From: Sinonovacula constricta
Lineage: Eukaryota; Mollusca; Bivalvia; Cardiida; Solecurtidae
DNA length: 64,000 nt
Assembly (NCBI GenBank): GCA_007844125.1
Contig: CM017562.1
Span: forward strand, 63,905,138-63,969,137
Direction of reading: 5' to 3'
Shown: positions 1-11,400 of the stretch, one piece after another
Numbering within the stretch: position 1 is the stretch's first letter
Layout: each line of letters starts with the position of its first letter
Translations under genes and position numbers: made by a program
Notes under the pieces: model-generated
Told to the model about the DNA's origin: nothing
The model's database searches: none
Seen by the model: the letters and a program-made list of their open reading frames with translations, nothing else

Positions 1-170
1 GAGGAAGACCCCAGACAAATGATGTCTGGGTAGAAGCACCTGCGCACCGCAGGTCAGCCGGAAGAGCTTCTCACATCCTTCGCCCCAAATTGGACTCGAA
101 CCTACGCGGTGAGAGGCTAAGCAGTCAGGAGGAGTTACAAATCGGCGATTCTACCACTACGCCATGGGGC
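1..170 (-). repeat. tRNA-derived SINE
   Basis: On the minus strand a tRNA-like head starts near 170. It has an A-box-like stretch (150-164 on the plus strand) and a B box (GGTTCGAGTCC, complement of 92-102), the two internal RNA polymerase III promoter boxes. The tRNA-unrelated body that follows, toward position 1, contains 'TTCTACCCAGACA', also found in the SINE at 35698. The body continues to the window edge, so the 3' end is not seen. The head carries extra bases between the boxes, so it is not a functional tRNA gene. Confidence 0.7.
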
Positions 171-1091
171 ACCCTTTACCAGACTAGTATGTGATTTTCA
201 AGCACAAAGATAATGTTTTTTTTTTAATTTTTGAATAATCTTGTTTTAAGTAATGTTGCTGCATTGTTTTAACATCTCTATATTGTGGTCCAATTGTGCT
301 CCAGGGATATTTGCTGCAACTAGTTTATTTAAATGTACACAACATTATACAGATCTATATAATACTCAGTAACGCACTGTGTTACCTCTTATGAAAACAT
401 TCATATACCAAGGACCAAAAAAAAAAAATGAGATCGGACGTTTATAACCAAAATCTTAAAATGACCCGGGTTGCAATGTTTCTCCTTTGACCTAATGAAT
501 AATCGATGAACTATGAATAGCCCATGGATGTAATTTTCACTTATGTTTTTTATCAGATAGCTTTTAAAAAAATAATTCGGTTTCGAGTAAAGTATAGTTG
601 ATTTGTAATGTAGCTGTATGTTATGGGTGAAAATAAAATATTTGCTTGTTACAGCTGTGACGGCTGCTGCGTCACGTATCACGCCGTATGGCAAATGCCA
701 AATAACCTCTCCTGGCAACAAATTGACGCATCACTTTTGAGTGATACTGAAACATAGGCGTAGGAGCGCAATAAACTGTGATTAATAAACATGGCAGGAA
801 ATCGGCGCTATTTCAGTAGAGAGGTGTACAATTGACAAACAAGTACTTAAGGGAAAGACTACTAGTTATTATGTAAGTGTCAACATTTTCAAACTTAAAC
901 TTGGATGTCCGCTACCTAATTATATTATTATACAGAAATAAACTTTCTAAAACAATGCAATTTATAAGAGAGAGATGAAAGCTTATTTACTCAATACTAA
1001 TACCTTAATAATGTATTTTGACTAAAACAACAGGTCCGACAACATAGAACGATTATGTAAGTTTAATTACAGAAGGTCGAAACCAAACAAC
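171..1091. other. host flank, no gene seen
   Basis: AT-rich sequence between the SINE and Polinton-A. The longest reading frame (about 106 codons, minus strand, 401-721) has no recognisable domain and low-complexity codon content, so I treat it as chance. Confidence 0.5.
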
Positions 1092-1097
1092 GATTTT

Positions 1098-1209
1098 AGT
1101 AGGGTAAAAAACAGAGGACAATTTGCTCCCGGGAGCAAAATTGTCCTATGGCTCAGGGGAGGTTAATCGTACTCGCGGAATACTTCGGCGTTACGCGTTT
1201 ACGTCCCTT
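1098..1209 (+). repeat. Polinton-A left terminal inverted repeat
   Basis: This 112-bp segment matches the reverse complement of 32276-32387 with scattered substitutions. It contains a near-perfect palindrome (1115-1147) centred on CTCCCGGGAG. The host duplication GATTTT lies immediately outside at 1092-1097. Confidence 0.95.
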
Positions 1210-1562
1210 AAAAGATAAGATTGGGTTTTATAAAAGGGTTTGATTATAGAACATTAGTAATAAGTACAGAAACAAAAAGTTTTAATTAAGTCTTGGAACT
1301 TGACTGTATACGGTGAAGTGTATCTTCTTAGAAACAGTGAACTAGACAAAGCGGAATTGTTTACAACGAGCAAGGTGGTATATTCTATTGTTTCATTTGT
1401 GATGTTGGTTTTTATCGAGGTCATAAACAAACAATGCATTGGTTGTATATGTAGAAAAATGGTCCAAAAAATTGAATATTCTTAAAAATGATTTGGGTAT
1501 AATGCAAGCAATGTGAACATTTATCAAGTATTGTTTTGAACCCGTTTAAATACTAATTTCAA
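1210..1562. other. Polinton-A left arm, non-coding
   Basis: AT-rich spacer between the left TIR and the first gene. A 61-codon open stretch (1300-1485) lacks an ATG and any domain. No other feature seen. Confidence 0.4.
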
Positions 1563-1967
1563 ATGGATGACAGAATAACAGTGATGTTTCTTGACTTTTA
1601 CTGGTCCTTTTCCTATGCCGAGGAGGTGATTAAGACGATGCGTTCTATGTACAACAGAAATACTAAAGGTTTTCATAATGAAGGACTATTGCACACGGAT
1701 TACCTTGTTTTGGATATATTGAAAACCCGCCAATTAGAAAACCATTTCGATGAGATTATTGCATCAGTTAATGATAGCGCTGTTTTAGAAAAGTGGGAAC
1801 AATATGTATCGAATCTAAATATTTCTCAACAGCTGTTATATATGTATCGTTTAAAAGTTACATGTGCTGAATGGAGACAAACAGATATGAAGTCACACTC
1901 ATGGAAGTTTAAATTGATTGATGTGGTATCGCGTATGTTTAAACTGGAGTCTCGGTTTGTGAAGTAA
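1563..1967 (+). CDS. hypothetical Polinton-A protein, 134 aa
   Basis: Uninterrupted ATG-to-stop frame, first of the plus-strand late module and about 150 bp ahead of the packaging ATPase. I do not recognise a family. The protein is soluble-looking, with no signal peptide or membrane segment, and has several aromatic and charged helical stretches (for example 'EKWEQYVSNLNISQQLLYMY'). It has no obvious counterpart in the second Polinton. It is one of the few frames here without a visible lesion, which at this length could be chance. Confidence 0.5.
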   Translation: MDDRITVMFLDFYWSFSYAEEVIKTMRSMYNRNTKGFHNEGLLHTDYLVLDILKTRQLENHFDEIIASVNDSAVLEKWEQYVSNLNISQQLLYMYRLKVTCAEWRQTDMKSHSWKFKLIDVVSRMFKLESRFVK

Positions 1968-2125
1968 AGTGCAATATTGGATACATTTGGAACGATTTTG
2001 GAACATTAACGTGTTAAATATAAATAAGATTGCATATGCGATTATCTTTTTGTTGAATGTGACATAAAAGCAATCTCTTGTATGTGAGTGCTTTTTTGTT
2101 GTGGTAAATTATCGAACTAGTGATT

Positions 2126-2783
2126 ATGGCAAGTGTATTAAAACTACCTGTTCCTCACACCGCAATGATTTGCGGTCCAACATCTTGCGGTAAAACAACA
2201 TTTATCTTTAAAGCTTTAAAATATTCTGAACGATTATTTGAACAACCACCCTTTGGAATATATTACTGTTTCGGTGTATATCAGCCTACGTATGATCAGA
2301 TGAAATCTGAAATAAATAACACTGAATTTATTGAAGGTTTACCTACAAAAGATTTATTACAATCATGGAACATACAGGAACCTGGGCACAAAATATTAAT
2401 AATGGATGACTTGCTTCAGAAAGGAGGCAAAAATGAGGATTTGGTGGACATATATTGTCAACTATCGCATCATTTTAATTTTACATCTTGGTTTGTGACC
2501 CAAAATATATTTAATCAAGGGCTACGAACCATAAGTTTGAATACGCATATTTTTGTCATTTTTCGAATATCACGTGATGCCTTGCAGGTCCAAAACTTTG
2601 GACGACAGATATTACAAGGTCAAAACGCCTTTTTTTATGGATGCTTACAATAAGGCAACTTCTAAAAAGTACGGTTATTTGCTTGTTGACTTATCTCCTC
2701 ACACGAATCCGTTGTACAAACTGCGGACACACGTTCTACCAGGAGAAGTAATACGTGTATTTCTACCACAAAAAAGAAAATGA
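2126..2783 (+). pseudogene. DNA-packaging ATPase (FtsK/HerA, A32-like), frameshifted
   Basis: Polinton/adenovirus-like genome-packaging ATPase, which in this family pumps DNA into the capsid. It shows a Walker A loop (GPTSCGKTT) near residue 14, a Walker B strand (ILIMDDLL) about 80 residues later and a sensor-like 'FVTQNIFNQG' segment. ATG at 2126 is preferred over an upstream non-ATG opening. The frame is lost in a run of T near 2628-2635 and the homologous C-terminus continues in another frame to 2783, where its stop overlaps the next ATG. The N-terminal zinc finger and proline linker of the Polinton-B version are absent. Confidence 0.9.
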
Positions 2784-3103
2784 ATGAAATTAAAAGGCGA
2801 GATGGACATTTCTTAAGTCTACTATTGAAGACAGATAAGAAACAAAGAATGGCATTAGTGAAAACTGTTCGGAGCACTCAGCTTCGACCCATTGTTCAGA
2901 TTGTGTATACTGTGCTAATGGGAAGTCGCACATTGCCCGAAAAGATAAAAAATGAAATGCGTAAGCATAGAATTCTTATTCGTCAATTTATTGCCAAGGA
3001 GCTTACACTAGGCAACAGGAAACGCTTGCTGGTTAAGCATCTGGATATATTTCTAGTTTTGTTGCGAGTCATAAAAAAGAGCTCTAAATGGCAGAAGAAC
3101 TAG
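2780..3103 (+). CDS. small basic late protein, 107 aa
   Basis: Its ATG overlaps the ATPase stop (ATGA) and its end overlaps the next gene, a compact viral-style arrangement. It is Lys/Arg-rich and helical, with a 'KKQRMALVKTVRSTQLRPIV' segment that resembles the proteins at 48057 and 49452 in Polinton-B in sequence pattern and position. Small basic proteins at this place are common in Polintons. A capsid-core or scaffold role is possible but unproven. No domain I can name. Confidence 0.6.
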   Translation: MNEIKRRDGHFLSLLLKTDKKQRMALVKTVRSTQLRPIVQIVYTVLMGSRTLPEKIKNEMRKHRILIRQFIAKELTLGNRKRLLVKHLDIFLVLLRVIKKSSKWQKN

Positions 3104-3480
3104 TGTTAATACCAAAGCTACAATATGATCATCTTTTAAAAAAAGAAACTATCATCCAGTCAAAATCATTCGTTGAAGAAGCGCGTGAAAACAAACGCGA
3201 ATCTCGACAAAACGACGAAAATAAAGATTTGTGTTCTGTTTCGCAAGAAAAAAGCAATCAACATAGTGGTGGAAATAGTGGTGAACATAGTGATTTGGCT
3301 AAAGTCTCAACAAACAGTTGTATTATCGGATCGGATATCGCTATCTTAGATGTGGATAAAACTAAAAGAAAGTCTTTAAAAAGACCTTTTGTGTTGAAGA
3401 AAATGTCAGAAATGAATTTCGGACTTCAAAAGATGCGTCGTGCTTCTACCTCGAACAAGTGGATTAACTATAGAGTATAA
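3088..3480 (+). CDS. late protein with VLIPKLQYDHLL motif, 130 aa
   Basis: Overlaps the preceding gene by 16 nt and ends 10 bp before the integrase. Near the N-terminus, 'VLIPKLQYDHLL' matches 'VLLPFDKYQRLI' of the gene at the same place in Polinton-B. The middle is polar and Ser/Lys/Glu-rich, probably disordered, and the C-terminus is basic. The family recurs in Polintons but I cannot assign a function. Confidence 0.55.
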   Translation: MAEELVLIPKLQYDHLLKKETIIQSKSFVEEARENKRESRQNDENKDLCSVSQEKSNQHSGGNSGEHSDLAKVSTNSCIIGSDIAILDVDKTKRKSLKRPFVLKKMSEMNFGLQKMRRASTSNKWINYRV

Positions 3481-3490
3481 ATTTTCTAAT

Positions 3491-4590
3491 ATGGAAAAGG
3501 ATGAGAAACTAAAACGTTATTATTTTAAAGCATCAAATGCAGCTGCATTTTCGGACCCGCACAAACGTTTTCAAGCAATACAAAAACGATATCCCGGTGA
3601 GTACTCTTTGAACTACATAAGACGATGGTTAAGTAATCAAGACTCATATGCTCTTCAACGTCCAGTTAGATATCGTTTTAAAAAGGCAAATGTAAGGGTT
3701 TCACATATAAATGAACAGTGGGATATCGATTTACTATCCATGGGAAACATCGCATCTGATAATGATGGTGTGCGTTTTTTGCTCTGTAGTATAGATATCT
3801 TATCGAGAAGATTTTAAGTACAACCACTTAAAGATAAAACAGCCAAGTCGGTTATAAAAGCTATACAGGTTATTATCAGTGTAATAAAACCTAAAAAGAT
3901 CCGTGCAGATCGAGGATCAGAGTTCGTTAATCAATGGTTCAAGAAATTTATAAAAGACAATAATATTTATTTCTTCACAACCCAAAATCCAACAAAAGCA
4001 AACTATGTAGAGCGAGTTCATCGTACTTTGAAGACTACGCTTTATCGATTGATGAAAAAAGACGTTCCTACAGGTATATTGATGATCTGAGTGACGTCGT
4101 TGCCAGCTACAACAACTCACCACACCGATCCTTAGGGGGCTTAGCGCCCAATGAGGTTAATGCAAATAACGAAGCTGACGTATGGGCCTTTTTGTACTTG
4201 AAGAAAACAAAAAGTACCAAACCTAGCCGAAAGTTTACCTTTAAAATCGGTGATCTTGTTCGCATCAGCATTTCAAAACGACAATTTAAAAGAGCATACG
4301 ATGAACAGTTTACTACTGAAGTATTCAAGATATACAAAAGACGCTTTGTGCAGGGCATACCAATTTACGAGTTGAAAGACCTTCAGCAAGAACCTATTCG
4401 CGGTCTTTTTTACAGTAACGAACTTCAGATAGTGCACAAAGATCAATTCAGTTTATGGTTAATAGAACGAGTTTTACAATGCCGTCGACGAAACGGTAAA
4501 CTTCAACTTTATGTCAAGTGGGAAGGCTTTCCAAAGAAATTTAATAGTTGGATAAATACCGAAGACGTAAGTGACACCTTTAATAGATAG
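3491..4590 (+). pseudogene. retroviral-type integrase with chromodomain, broken
   Basis: The integrase inserts element DNA and makes the 6-bp target duplication. An N-terminal region is followed by an RNase-H-fold core with the D,D,E residues in 'WDIDLL', 'RADRGSEF' and 'YVERVHR', then a C-terminal chromodomain ending in 'YVKWEGFPKKFNSWINTEDV' (about 4510-4569), thought to guide chromatin targeting. A TAA interrupts the frame at 3815-3817, and a frameshift between about 4060 and 4090 moves the rest, including the chromodomain, to another frame. Same position as in Polinton-B. Confidence 0.92.
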
Positions 4591-4608
4591 TGGCTTTTAC
4601 CATCAACT

Positions 4609-5041
4609 ATGGATCGATATATATTTGTGAGCAGCACGGATAGTTACTCTTTCTTTAACGATAATAGAGCAAACAGATTTAAAGTGCGATTGAATAGAAC
4701 TTTAAATTTGTGTGGTGAATGGAAAGTAGCATTACTTGAATTTAGAGCGACTTCTAAACTAAAAAAAAGGTCCAAATAATACTGAAGAAATAGACATTTA
4801 TTCCGACTTGTGTAAGGAAACAATTGTATCTGGCGAAGAAAGACCAGTACTTCGTCGTTTAAAAGCCAATCAAAACGATGGATGGGATTATATGTTAGCG
4901 AATCCGTTTTATATTCCCGTGAAAAGAAAAGAAGTAAAAGAATTTGAAATCTATATAAGATCGAGTGCTGACGATGAATTGGCAAAGCTTGTTGAACCCG
5001 TGCATCTTACACTTCATTTGCAGAGATATCCATTCCTCTGA
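4609..5041 (+). pseudogene. penton-like minor capsid protein, frameshifted
   Basis: The N-terminus 'RYIFVSSTDSYSFFNDNRAN' followed by 'LCGEWKVALLEF' is the pattern of Polinton single-jelly-roll minor capsid proteins, which form the capsid vertices. A frameshift lies in an A-run near 4760-4768 and the C-terminal half continues in another frame to 5041. It sits between the integrase and the core protein, as in Polinton-B. Confidence 0.75.
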
Positions 5042-5050
5042 AAAGAAAAC

Positions 5051-5454
5051 ATGAAGTTATATGTACCAAACCCTCAGAAGTGGGTTGACTTCTTTAATCG
5101 CTTCAGTAATGGCGAACATTAAACCAATATGGTTCTGGGAGACGTCATCGTGTAATCACTGTAGAAAGTAATAAAAACGAAGATTTATCTGATTGTCAGA
5201 TTAAAGCTGTGGTACCTGCGGAACAGACAACAGCTCAGGCTAAATCGGAACTAGAGCGACAGCTCAAAAATCCATCAAAAAGGTCTGACATGATTTATAA
5301 ACGAAGTAGACGTCGAGCTAGACGTATTAATAAAAAAGGAGCTGGTAAAAGAAAGATTAGAGGAGCAAAGGTACAACTAGGAGGAAGAAAAAAACGGACC
5401 AAATCAGCAAGACGGAAGCGTAAAACATCGATTGAAAAAAAGAGACATATTTGA
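5051..5454 (+). pseudogene. basic core-like protein, frameshifted
   Basis: Begins 'MKLYVPNPQKWVDFF', a start I associate with a conserved Polinton late protein located before the major capsid gene. The middle has an 'AQAKSELERQL' segment, and the last 55 residues are extremely Arg/Lys-rich, like DNA-binding adenovirus core proteins. The opening frame stops near 5122 and the remainder is in another frame. DNA condensation in the capsid is inferred from composition and position. Confidence 0.65.
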
Positions 5455-5478
5455 TCTTCACTGATTTTTACCATAGAG

Positions 5479-6804
5479 ATGTCGGTATTCAATGAATCTT
5501 TGTTCAGGGAAGGGGTTGTTTCTGAATTAGCCCTTTTTGATTCACCTAGTACGCAGACCAGTGTTATCGATGAATATTTGAAGAAATAAGACCACTATCA
5601 CAGGTATCATCGTAAAGTCGGGTGGAATTCAAAATCAATGGACAAAATTCAATGGATTATTTGGATTTAAAAAATTCACAAATATACGTGAAAGTTAAGA
5701 AACACGATGGTTCTAATTTATCTACTGAGAAGGTAGGACCAGCAAACCTCTTTCTTCATTGTCTATTCTCATCGGTGGAAGTGACCCTACAAAACAAAGC
5801 CAGTTTTTCGTGTAATTACTACCCCTACCGAGCCTACATTCAAACTTTATTGAACTATGGAGACGATGCTCTATCACCCCAAATGCAAACTCAGGCATGG
5901 TGTATCGATGATGCGGATTCACCAGGTGTTACAGATCCAGGCGGTCCTAACCAAGGTCTCTATACCAGATCGGATTGAATTTAAATAATCTAAAACATTG
6001 GACTTTCAAGGACCCATTTTTCACGATATATTTGCGTTGAACCGGTACCTTTTGAATCAAGTAGATGTACAAGTGAAGTTTTATAGAACGCCGGTATCTT
6101 TTGCTCTGCTAGCTGCAGATTTTAATACCGATTTTGAAATAGATGTATTAGACATATACATTTTAGCGAGAAAAATAAGGGTTAATCCAGCTGTAATCTA
6201 TGGTCACTCTCAAATACTTGATAAAATAAATGCACTGTATCCTTACAAAAAGGTCGACTGTCGGTCACAGAGCATTGCTACAGGTAGTACATCATTCAAC
6301 TGGGAAAATATGTTTCAAGGTAAAAGACCGGAGAAAATTGTCATCGGATTTGTTAAAAGCACAGCTCTAAATGGGACTTACACAACCAATCCGTTCAACG
6401 TTGAGAATCTAGGAATTCATCAGATTGCCGTATACGTCGACGGTCTTCCCGCGGGTGGTAATCCACTAAATCTTGACTTTACCACCCCCTTTGGTTCTAT
6501 AAGCAGAGCTTACAACAATGTTATGTTGAGTTCCGGAATATGGAGTCAAAATGAAGGAATAGGATTAACCCGAGCGCATTTTATATCCGGATCATCGCTT
6601 TTCGTCTTCCAGTTAGAACCCAACTATACACATCATGGGGAGTACATGTCGCTTTTAAAGAATGCAAATGTGCGCCTCGAAGTTCGCCTCAAAACAAGAT
6701 TAACTGGTAAATATACATATTCAGTGATTTGTAATTGCGTTTTTTACTGTCTGTACGTTACTATTTTAAACGGATGTAAATCTAAGTTAAATCATTTCTT
6801 TTAG
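5479..6804 (+). pseudogene. major capsid protein (double jelly-roll, hexon-like), broken
   Basis: The order and motifs match Polinton major capsid proteins: 'MDYLDLKNSQIYVKVK' near the start of the first jelly roll, 'NNPLHS'-type region as 'NLFLHCLFSSVEVTL', 'INALYPYKKVDCRS', and 'TALNGTYTTNPFNVENLGI' in the second jelly roll. The frame has a TAA at 5587-5589, another stop near 5978 and frame changes. The last 35 residues do not resemble the Polinton-B protein, so the true C-terminus is lost or displaced. Confidence 0.9.
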
Positions 6805-7111
6805 TCCAATTCGCTTATCAAGACTAAAATTATTTATAAACAATTTCGAGAGTTCTATAATCAATTGATCGGTATTCCAAGTAACTATGTTCATCGATAA
6901 GTTGGACCGAGCAGACCTATTTTAATTGAAGTTTTACTTTTTGTTTGCTCTCTTATAGTGTAAGTTTATGCAAAAAAAATATTTTATGTCATATCCAATG
7001 GAATAAAGATCATTCATATGTTATTGTTTCAGAGCCCATGAGCTGCATAGCCTAAAGCGAGACACCTGGTTACTTCGAGATCAATAAAGAAAGGGATATA
7101 ATACTATCATA

Positions 7112-7601
7112 ATGAATACAACCCAACTACAGTGTATGATTCGGTGTGATCCAGTTTTAAAACATAACATTTCTGGAGTCTTCGCTGCTGATCAATTGCA
7201 AAATGTGACATTGAACACCGGATTTATCGCAAATACGGATGATTCCCCATTCTAAATCAGGGAAACATTGGTGTGCTTTTTATATCGATGAGAACGGACA
7301 TGTAGATTTCTTTGATAGTTATGGACGTCTTCCGAGATGTAATAGTAGCTATTTTGACACATGGTTAAAGAAAAATGGGAGTTCAGTGACTTTGAATTCT
7401 ATTCAGCTCCAAAGCAATGAATCTTTTGTATGCGGTCTATATTGTATTTTATTTTTGCATCAAAGAATAAGCGGTTACACATTAAACGATTTTGTTAAAT
7501 GTTTTTCTACTAACCATATTGTTAATGACATATTTGTATATAATATGCTTACTAAAGCTTTTGATAAATGTACTTCAAACAAAGATGTCTTTAATCAGTG
7601 A
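7112..7601 (+). pseudogene. adenovirus-like (C5/Ulp1-type) cysteine protease, frameshifted
   Basis: Capsid-maturation protease of the adenain type. The catalytic neighbourhood is visible: 'GKHWCAFYI' (His), 'DFFDSYG' (Asp), a Gln in 'NSIQLQSNESF' and 'VCGLYC' (Cys). The first about 44 codons from ATG 7112 are in one frame, and the rest, from about 7240, in another. Last gene of the plus-strand module, converging on the polymerase gene. Confidence 0.87.
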
Positions 7602-8239
7602 TTTCGTAGTATCACATCGTCATAATAGTGTACATGTATTTTCCAAATATTGATATAATCATGCATTTTTATCTTTCTGTATATATATATATATCTTAAA
7701 TGCAAATAAAATGTTATTTGTATCTCTTTGTATATACGTATTAGCTCTGTATAACCTATGTATCAATAAACGTAAAAAAAAAAAAAATATCAGACTTAAA
7801 GTGTTTTGCTTTTATTTCCTCTTTTAGCATACAACGTGATTACAAACTATTTAGATACAAAATGTAGACAAGTATATTTTCACTATAATAGTTTTTTTTA
7901 ATATCTCATTTGTTAATGTTCAATTGGATTATATTTTCTTTTTTATAATATATGAACATTGTTAGTCGAAAGAGCGTAATACAAATCACTTGTCTACTTA
8001 TTTATCTGAAAGTTGGTAATTGGGTGGGGGGTGGGGGGTGAAACAACAAATATACATTTATCGTATTTTATTATACCATAAGGATTATAAGAAAGAGGTA
8101 CAATATATTGAAATAATGCAAATATAAAAACACATTAATTTTAACATCAATATGAAGAAATCCACATATTATCGTTAGTCATTGTGAATAAAACTGTCAT
8201 CAATTTTGACAGGACTTTGTCACATCATCAGTGATTGTA
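7602..8239. other. convergent 3' region in Polinton-A
   Basis: Between the plus-strand protease and the minus-strand polymerase. It holds two AATAAA-type polyadenylation signals (about 7707 and 7766), a short TA repeat (about 7680), a homopolymer A run (about 7773) and a GGGGTGGGG cluster (about 8025). No coding evidence. Confidence 0.5.
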
Positions 8240-8487
8240 TTAACTGGGGGAGTCATTGTGAACACGATCATGCGTCGAAACTGATAATTCTGCCGTGTTT
8301 TGTTTACCCTCGATTTTATAGTGTCTATGGGCCCGTCTTACTAACCTTGCGTACGCAAGATTTCACCCTAAGTTTTGCGTACGTTCAAACTTACGTTCAA
8401 TTGGTGTCTTACTAAACTTTTGTAACTTACGATCAGGCAGAAAATTGAACGTAACTTTACGCACGGTCTAGACCTTGCGTAAGTGTC

Positions 8488-11400
8488 ATGGCGGAATTCA
8501 TTCCAATTTTCAACGCGTCGATTGTAAATCACAGAAATGATCGAGTTTTCAGAGAAAGACCAGATATTTTGGCCATGTATCGAGATGTTGAAATAGTCTC
8601 TCGATACAGATTGAACAAAGCAACGATACAACATCTGATTGCGTTGGTAGATGCTGATTTAAGACCGAAAACCAACAGAAGCCACCCTGTGTCGACGGAG
8701 GTTCAGGTGCGTCCACACTTTATTAAATTTATTTATTAGTTTAAATGCGTTTAATTAAAACTTTTCGGTACTATACGGATATGTCCTGTACTTTTTGCAC
8801 TTACCATAGGTTGCGGTTTTTACTGACAGGAAGTAGAATCTGTCAAAATGGCGAATGCTCATGGTGAACTTGAGGAACGCTTACATTTTAGTTTTCTGTC
8901 CACTTGGAATATGAAATAATTTCTGGAACAGGATTGAAGTGTTCAAGATAACAATGGTTTAATAAATTTAAGATTATGCTATGCTGAAGGAAATTTCTAC
9001 TGGCCACCAAGCGTCTTCATGTCTGCCTTTTTTTTTTTAAATTAAATGATCTAACCAAACGCAATTTGAAAGCACCGAAAGCTTGAAGGACACGCCATTA
9101 GATTATATGTTTGAGCTCCTGCTTATTATTTTGTTTTTGTATTTTATTAATATACAATACCAAAATATAGTGGGTATTCATACATATAAAACGTCATTGA
9201 TGATGGAGTTGGAACCTTATTATTGTTGGATTGTTACAGTGTTACATATACAAATTTTATTTCCAGTCGGTAAGTATTCAAAAAGTAACATATGGTATGA
9301 TAGCCTTTGACAGACAATATGTAGGGTTTGTATTTACTTTTTTATTGCTATTACTATTGAGCAGATGTATCTCTTCAAATGATTTACTTCACAGGTACTC
9401 TCTGGCCTTCGATACCTTGGGAAGGGAGACTTTTTTTCCGAGGTTTCAGACCTTCATGGCATATCAAAGGCCACCTCTGCTCGGCTCTTCAACGCATTCA
9501 TTGCTAGTATCAATAGACGAGTCAATACCATCAGGTTAGAATACCAAAGATTTGTGTTCAACAAATTTTCATACATTGTAATGTCTACTTGAAGTTATAT
9601 ATGATTTTTATTATTGTAACACTGAAACTTCATTAATATTTTAATAACATAATAAACAAACTAAACCAAAGATTGCAAAATTGAAACTCCTCGTCTTATA
9701 TAAGGCAATGGAGATTTAAAGTGACTATTTCACATTTTACTGTAAACTTTTAATCAGCCCTTTTTCTTTTCTGACAATGAAAAAACAACAATGGAATATG
9801 TTACTGTTCTACTTTAAAAAAATCTTGTTTCAACTTTCTTTTGGCTCTATCTTAGTAAAAGCATGAGTCTGAAGTGTGAAAGGTGTTTATATGTTATCAA
9901 TGCTTTATTATTTGCTTTATTATTTGCGATAAATTGGACCTTTAAATTGTTAAGGAGATTTAATTTCATGTGACGGGTCGTGGTGGGAGTAAAATTTAAT
10001 TGAAAACCCAGTCTGTGCAAGGTTTAGATACTTTTAATTTTTTTTTATGCTGTACGAAGAAAAACCTGAGAATAATAATAAACACAATAATTAAATACTG
10101 CCACATTATCAATTGGCGGAGATATTAGAATTTAGAATTTAGCAATACAAATATTTGCGGTAACAAAACAGACATGAACCAGTTCAAACAATACAAGTAA
10201 AAAATATAAATACACCAATGCAATTGCAATATAAATACTACAATAACTTACCAAACAGAACTGGTCATTTATCAATTGTGTAGATACCACTGTTGTATAA
10301 GTTATACATAGAGCACTGCTATAAAGCAAGTTATACATTATTTTACTGAATTCTCTTTCAAGAATTATCAAAACGTTCAAGTGTACATAAGTTGAGTAAA
10401 TGAGCTATTGTCGCAACGTGAGTGGCTGTAGCAATGTTTGATGGCAAGAATTGTGGTAAAAAAGAAAACTCCTAATAACATTTTAATATAACTGCTGGAC
10501 ATAAATCATAATTCCTTGTTAAAGATTTTCAATAAATAAAAATGTAACAATTCTGGACAAACATGTTTTTTGTATAATTTAACAGATTCCCAACAACAGA
10601 AGTTGAGAAAAAGCAAGCAATGTGCCAATTTTACAAGTTGGCTGGGATGCCTGGGGTGTTAGGTGCTATTGATGGAACATTAGTTCCAATCATAGCACCA
10701 AAGCATGAAAGCCAAGTATTCATATGCAGAAAACAGTTTTGTGCGATCAACGTACAGGCTGTTGTTGACAGCAGCATGAGGTAATGAAATGTCATAATAA
10801 TTTTCTGTTTAGGGTTAATAGTTACCAATCACTGAATAAGCAATATGCTTACAGATAATTATTTTTGAAACATGTGAAAAAGTCAACATTATTATCGAAC
10901 AGGATTGATTAAATTTACATTGTATATTTTAATGTAACATATTTGTATTGTAGCCCTTTCCATCATAGTGCATGTATAAGATTTAGAAAGTTCTTCCCAT
11001 TTCGTTTATTTTTTTAAATACATTATTTTCAATCTGTTATCATAGATCCTAGTCAATTCATTTTACATATAAACACAGAAATGTATGATTTATAGAACAG
11101 TAAATTGCATTAAAACCGAACAATGATCATAATTAACTTCCATTGGAAGATTTTGCAGGTACAGACTAAATAACTATGTTGCAGTATTCAAATTGCTTAA
11201 TACACATGCATCCATACAATAACAGTAACAACACATAATGGTAGTGTACCATACACTAACATATGTACTGTAATTTAATTCAAACAGAAGCATTATGCAC
11301 ATGTCTACTTTCATCAGGTTTACTGATGTGGTTGCCAGGTGGCCAGGATCACAGCACGATGCTGCAATATGGAATTCCTGTGCACTGAAGGTAAGTATAT

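Noticed and set aside
401..721. 106-codon minus-strand frame near the left edge
   Set aside because: No domain, AT-driven composition, no gene context.
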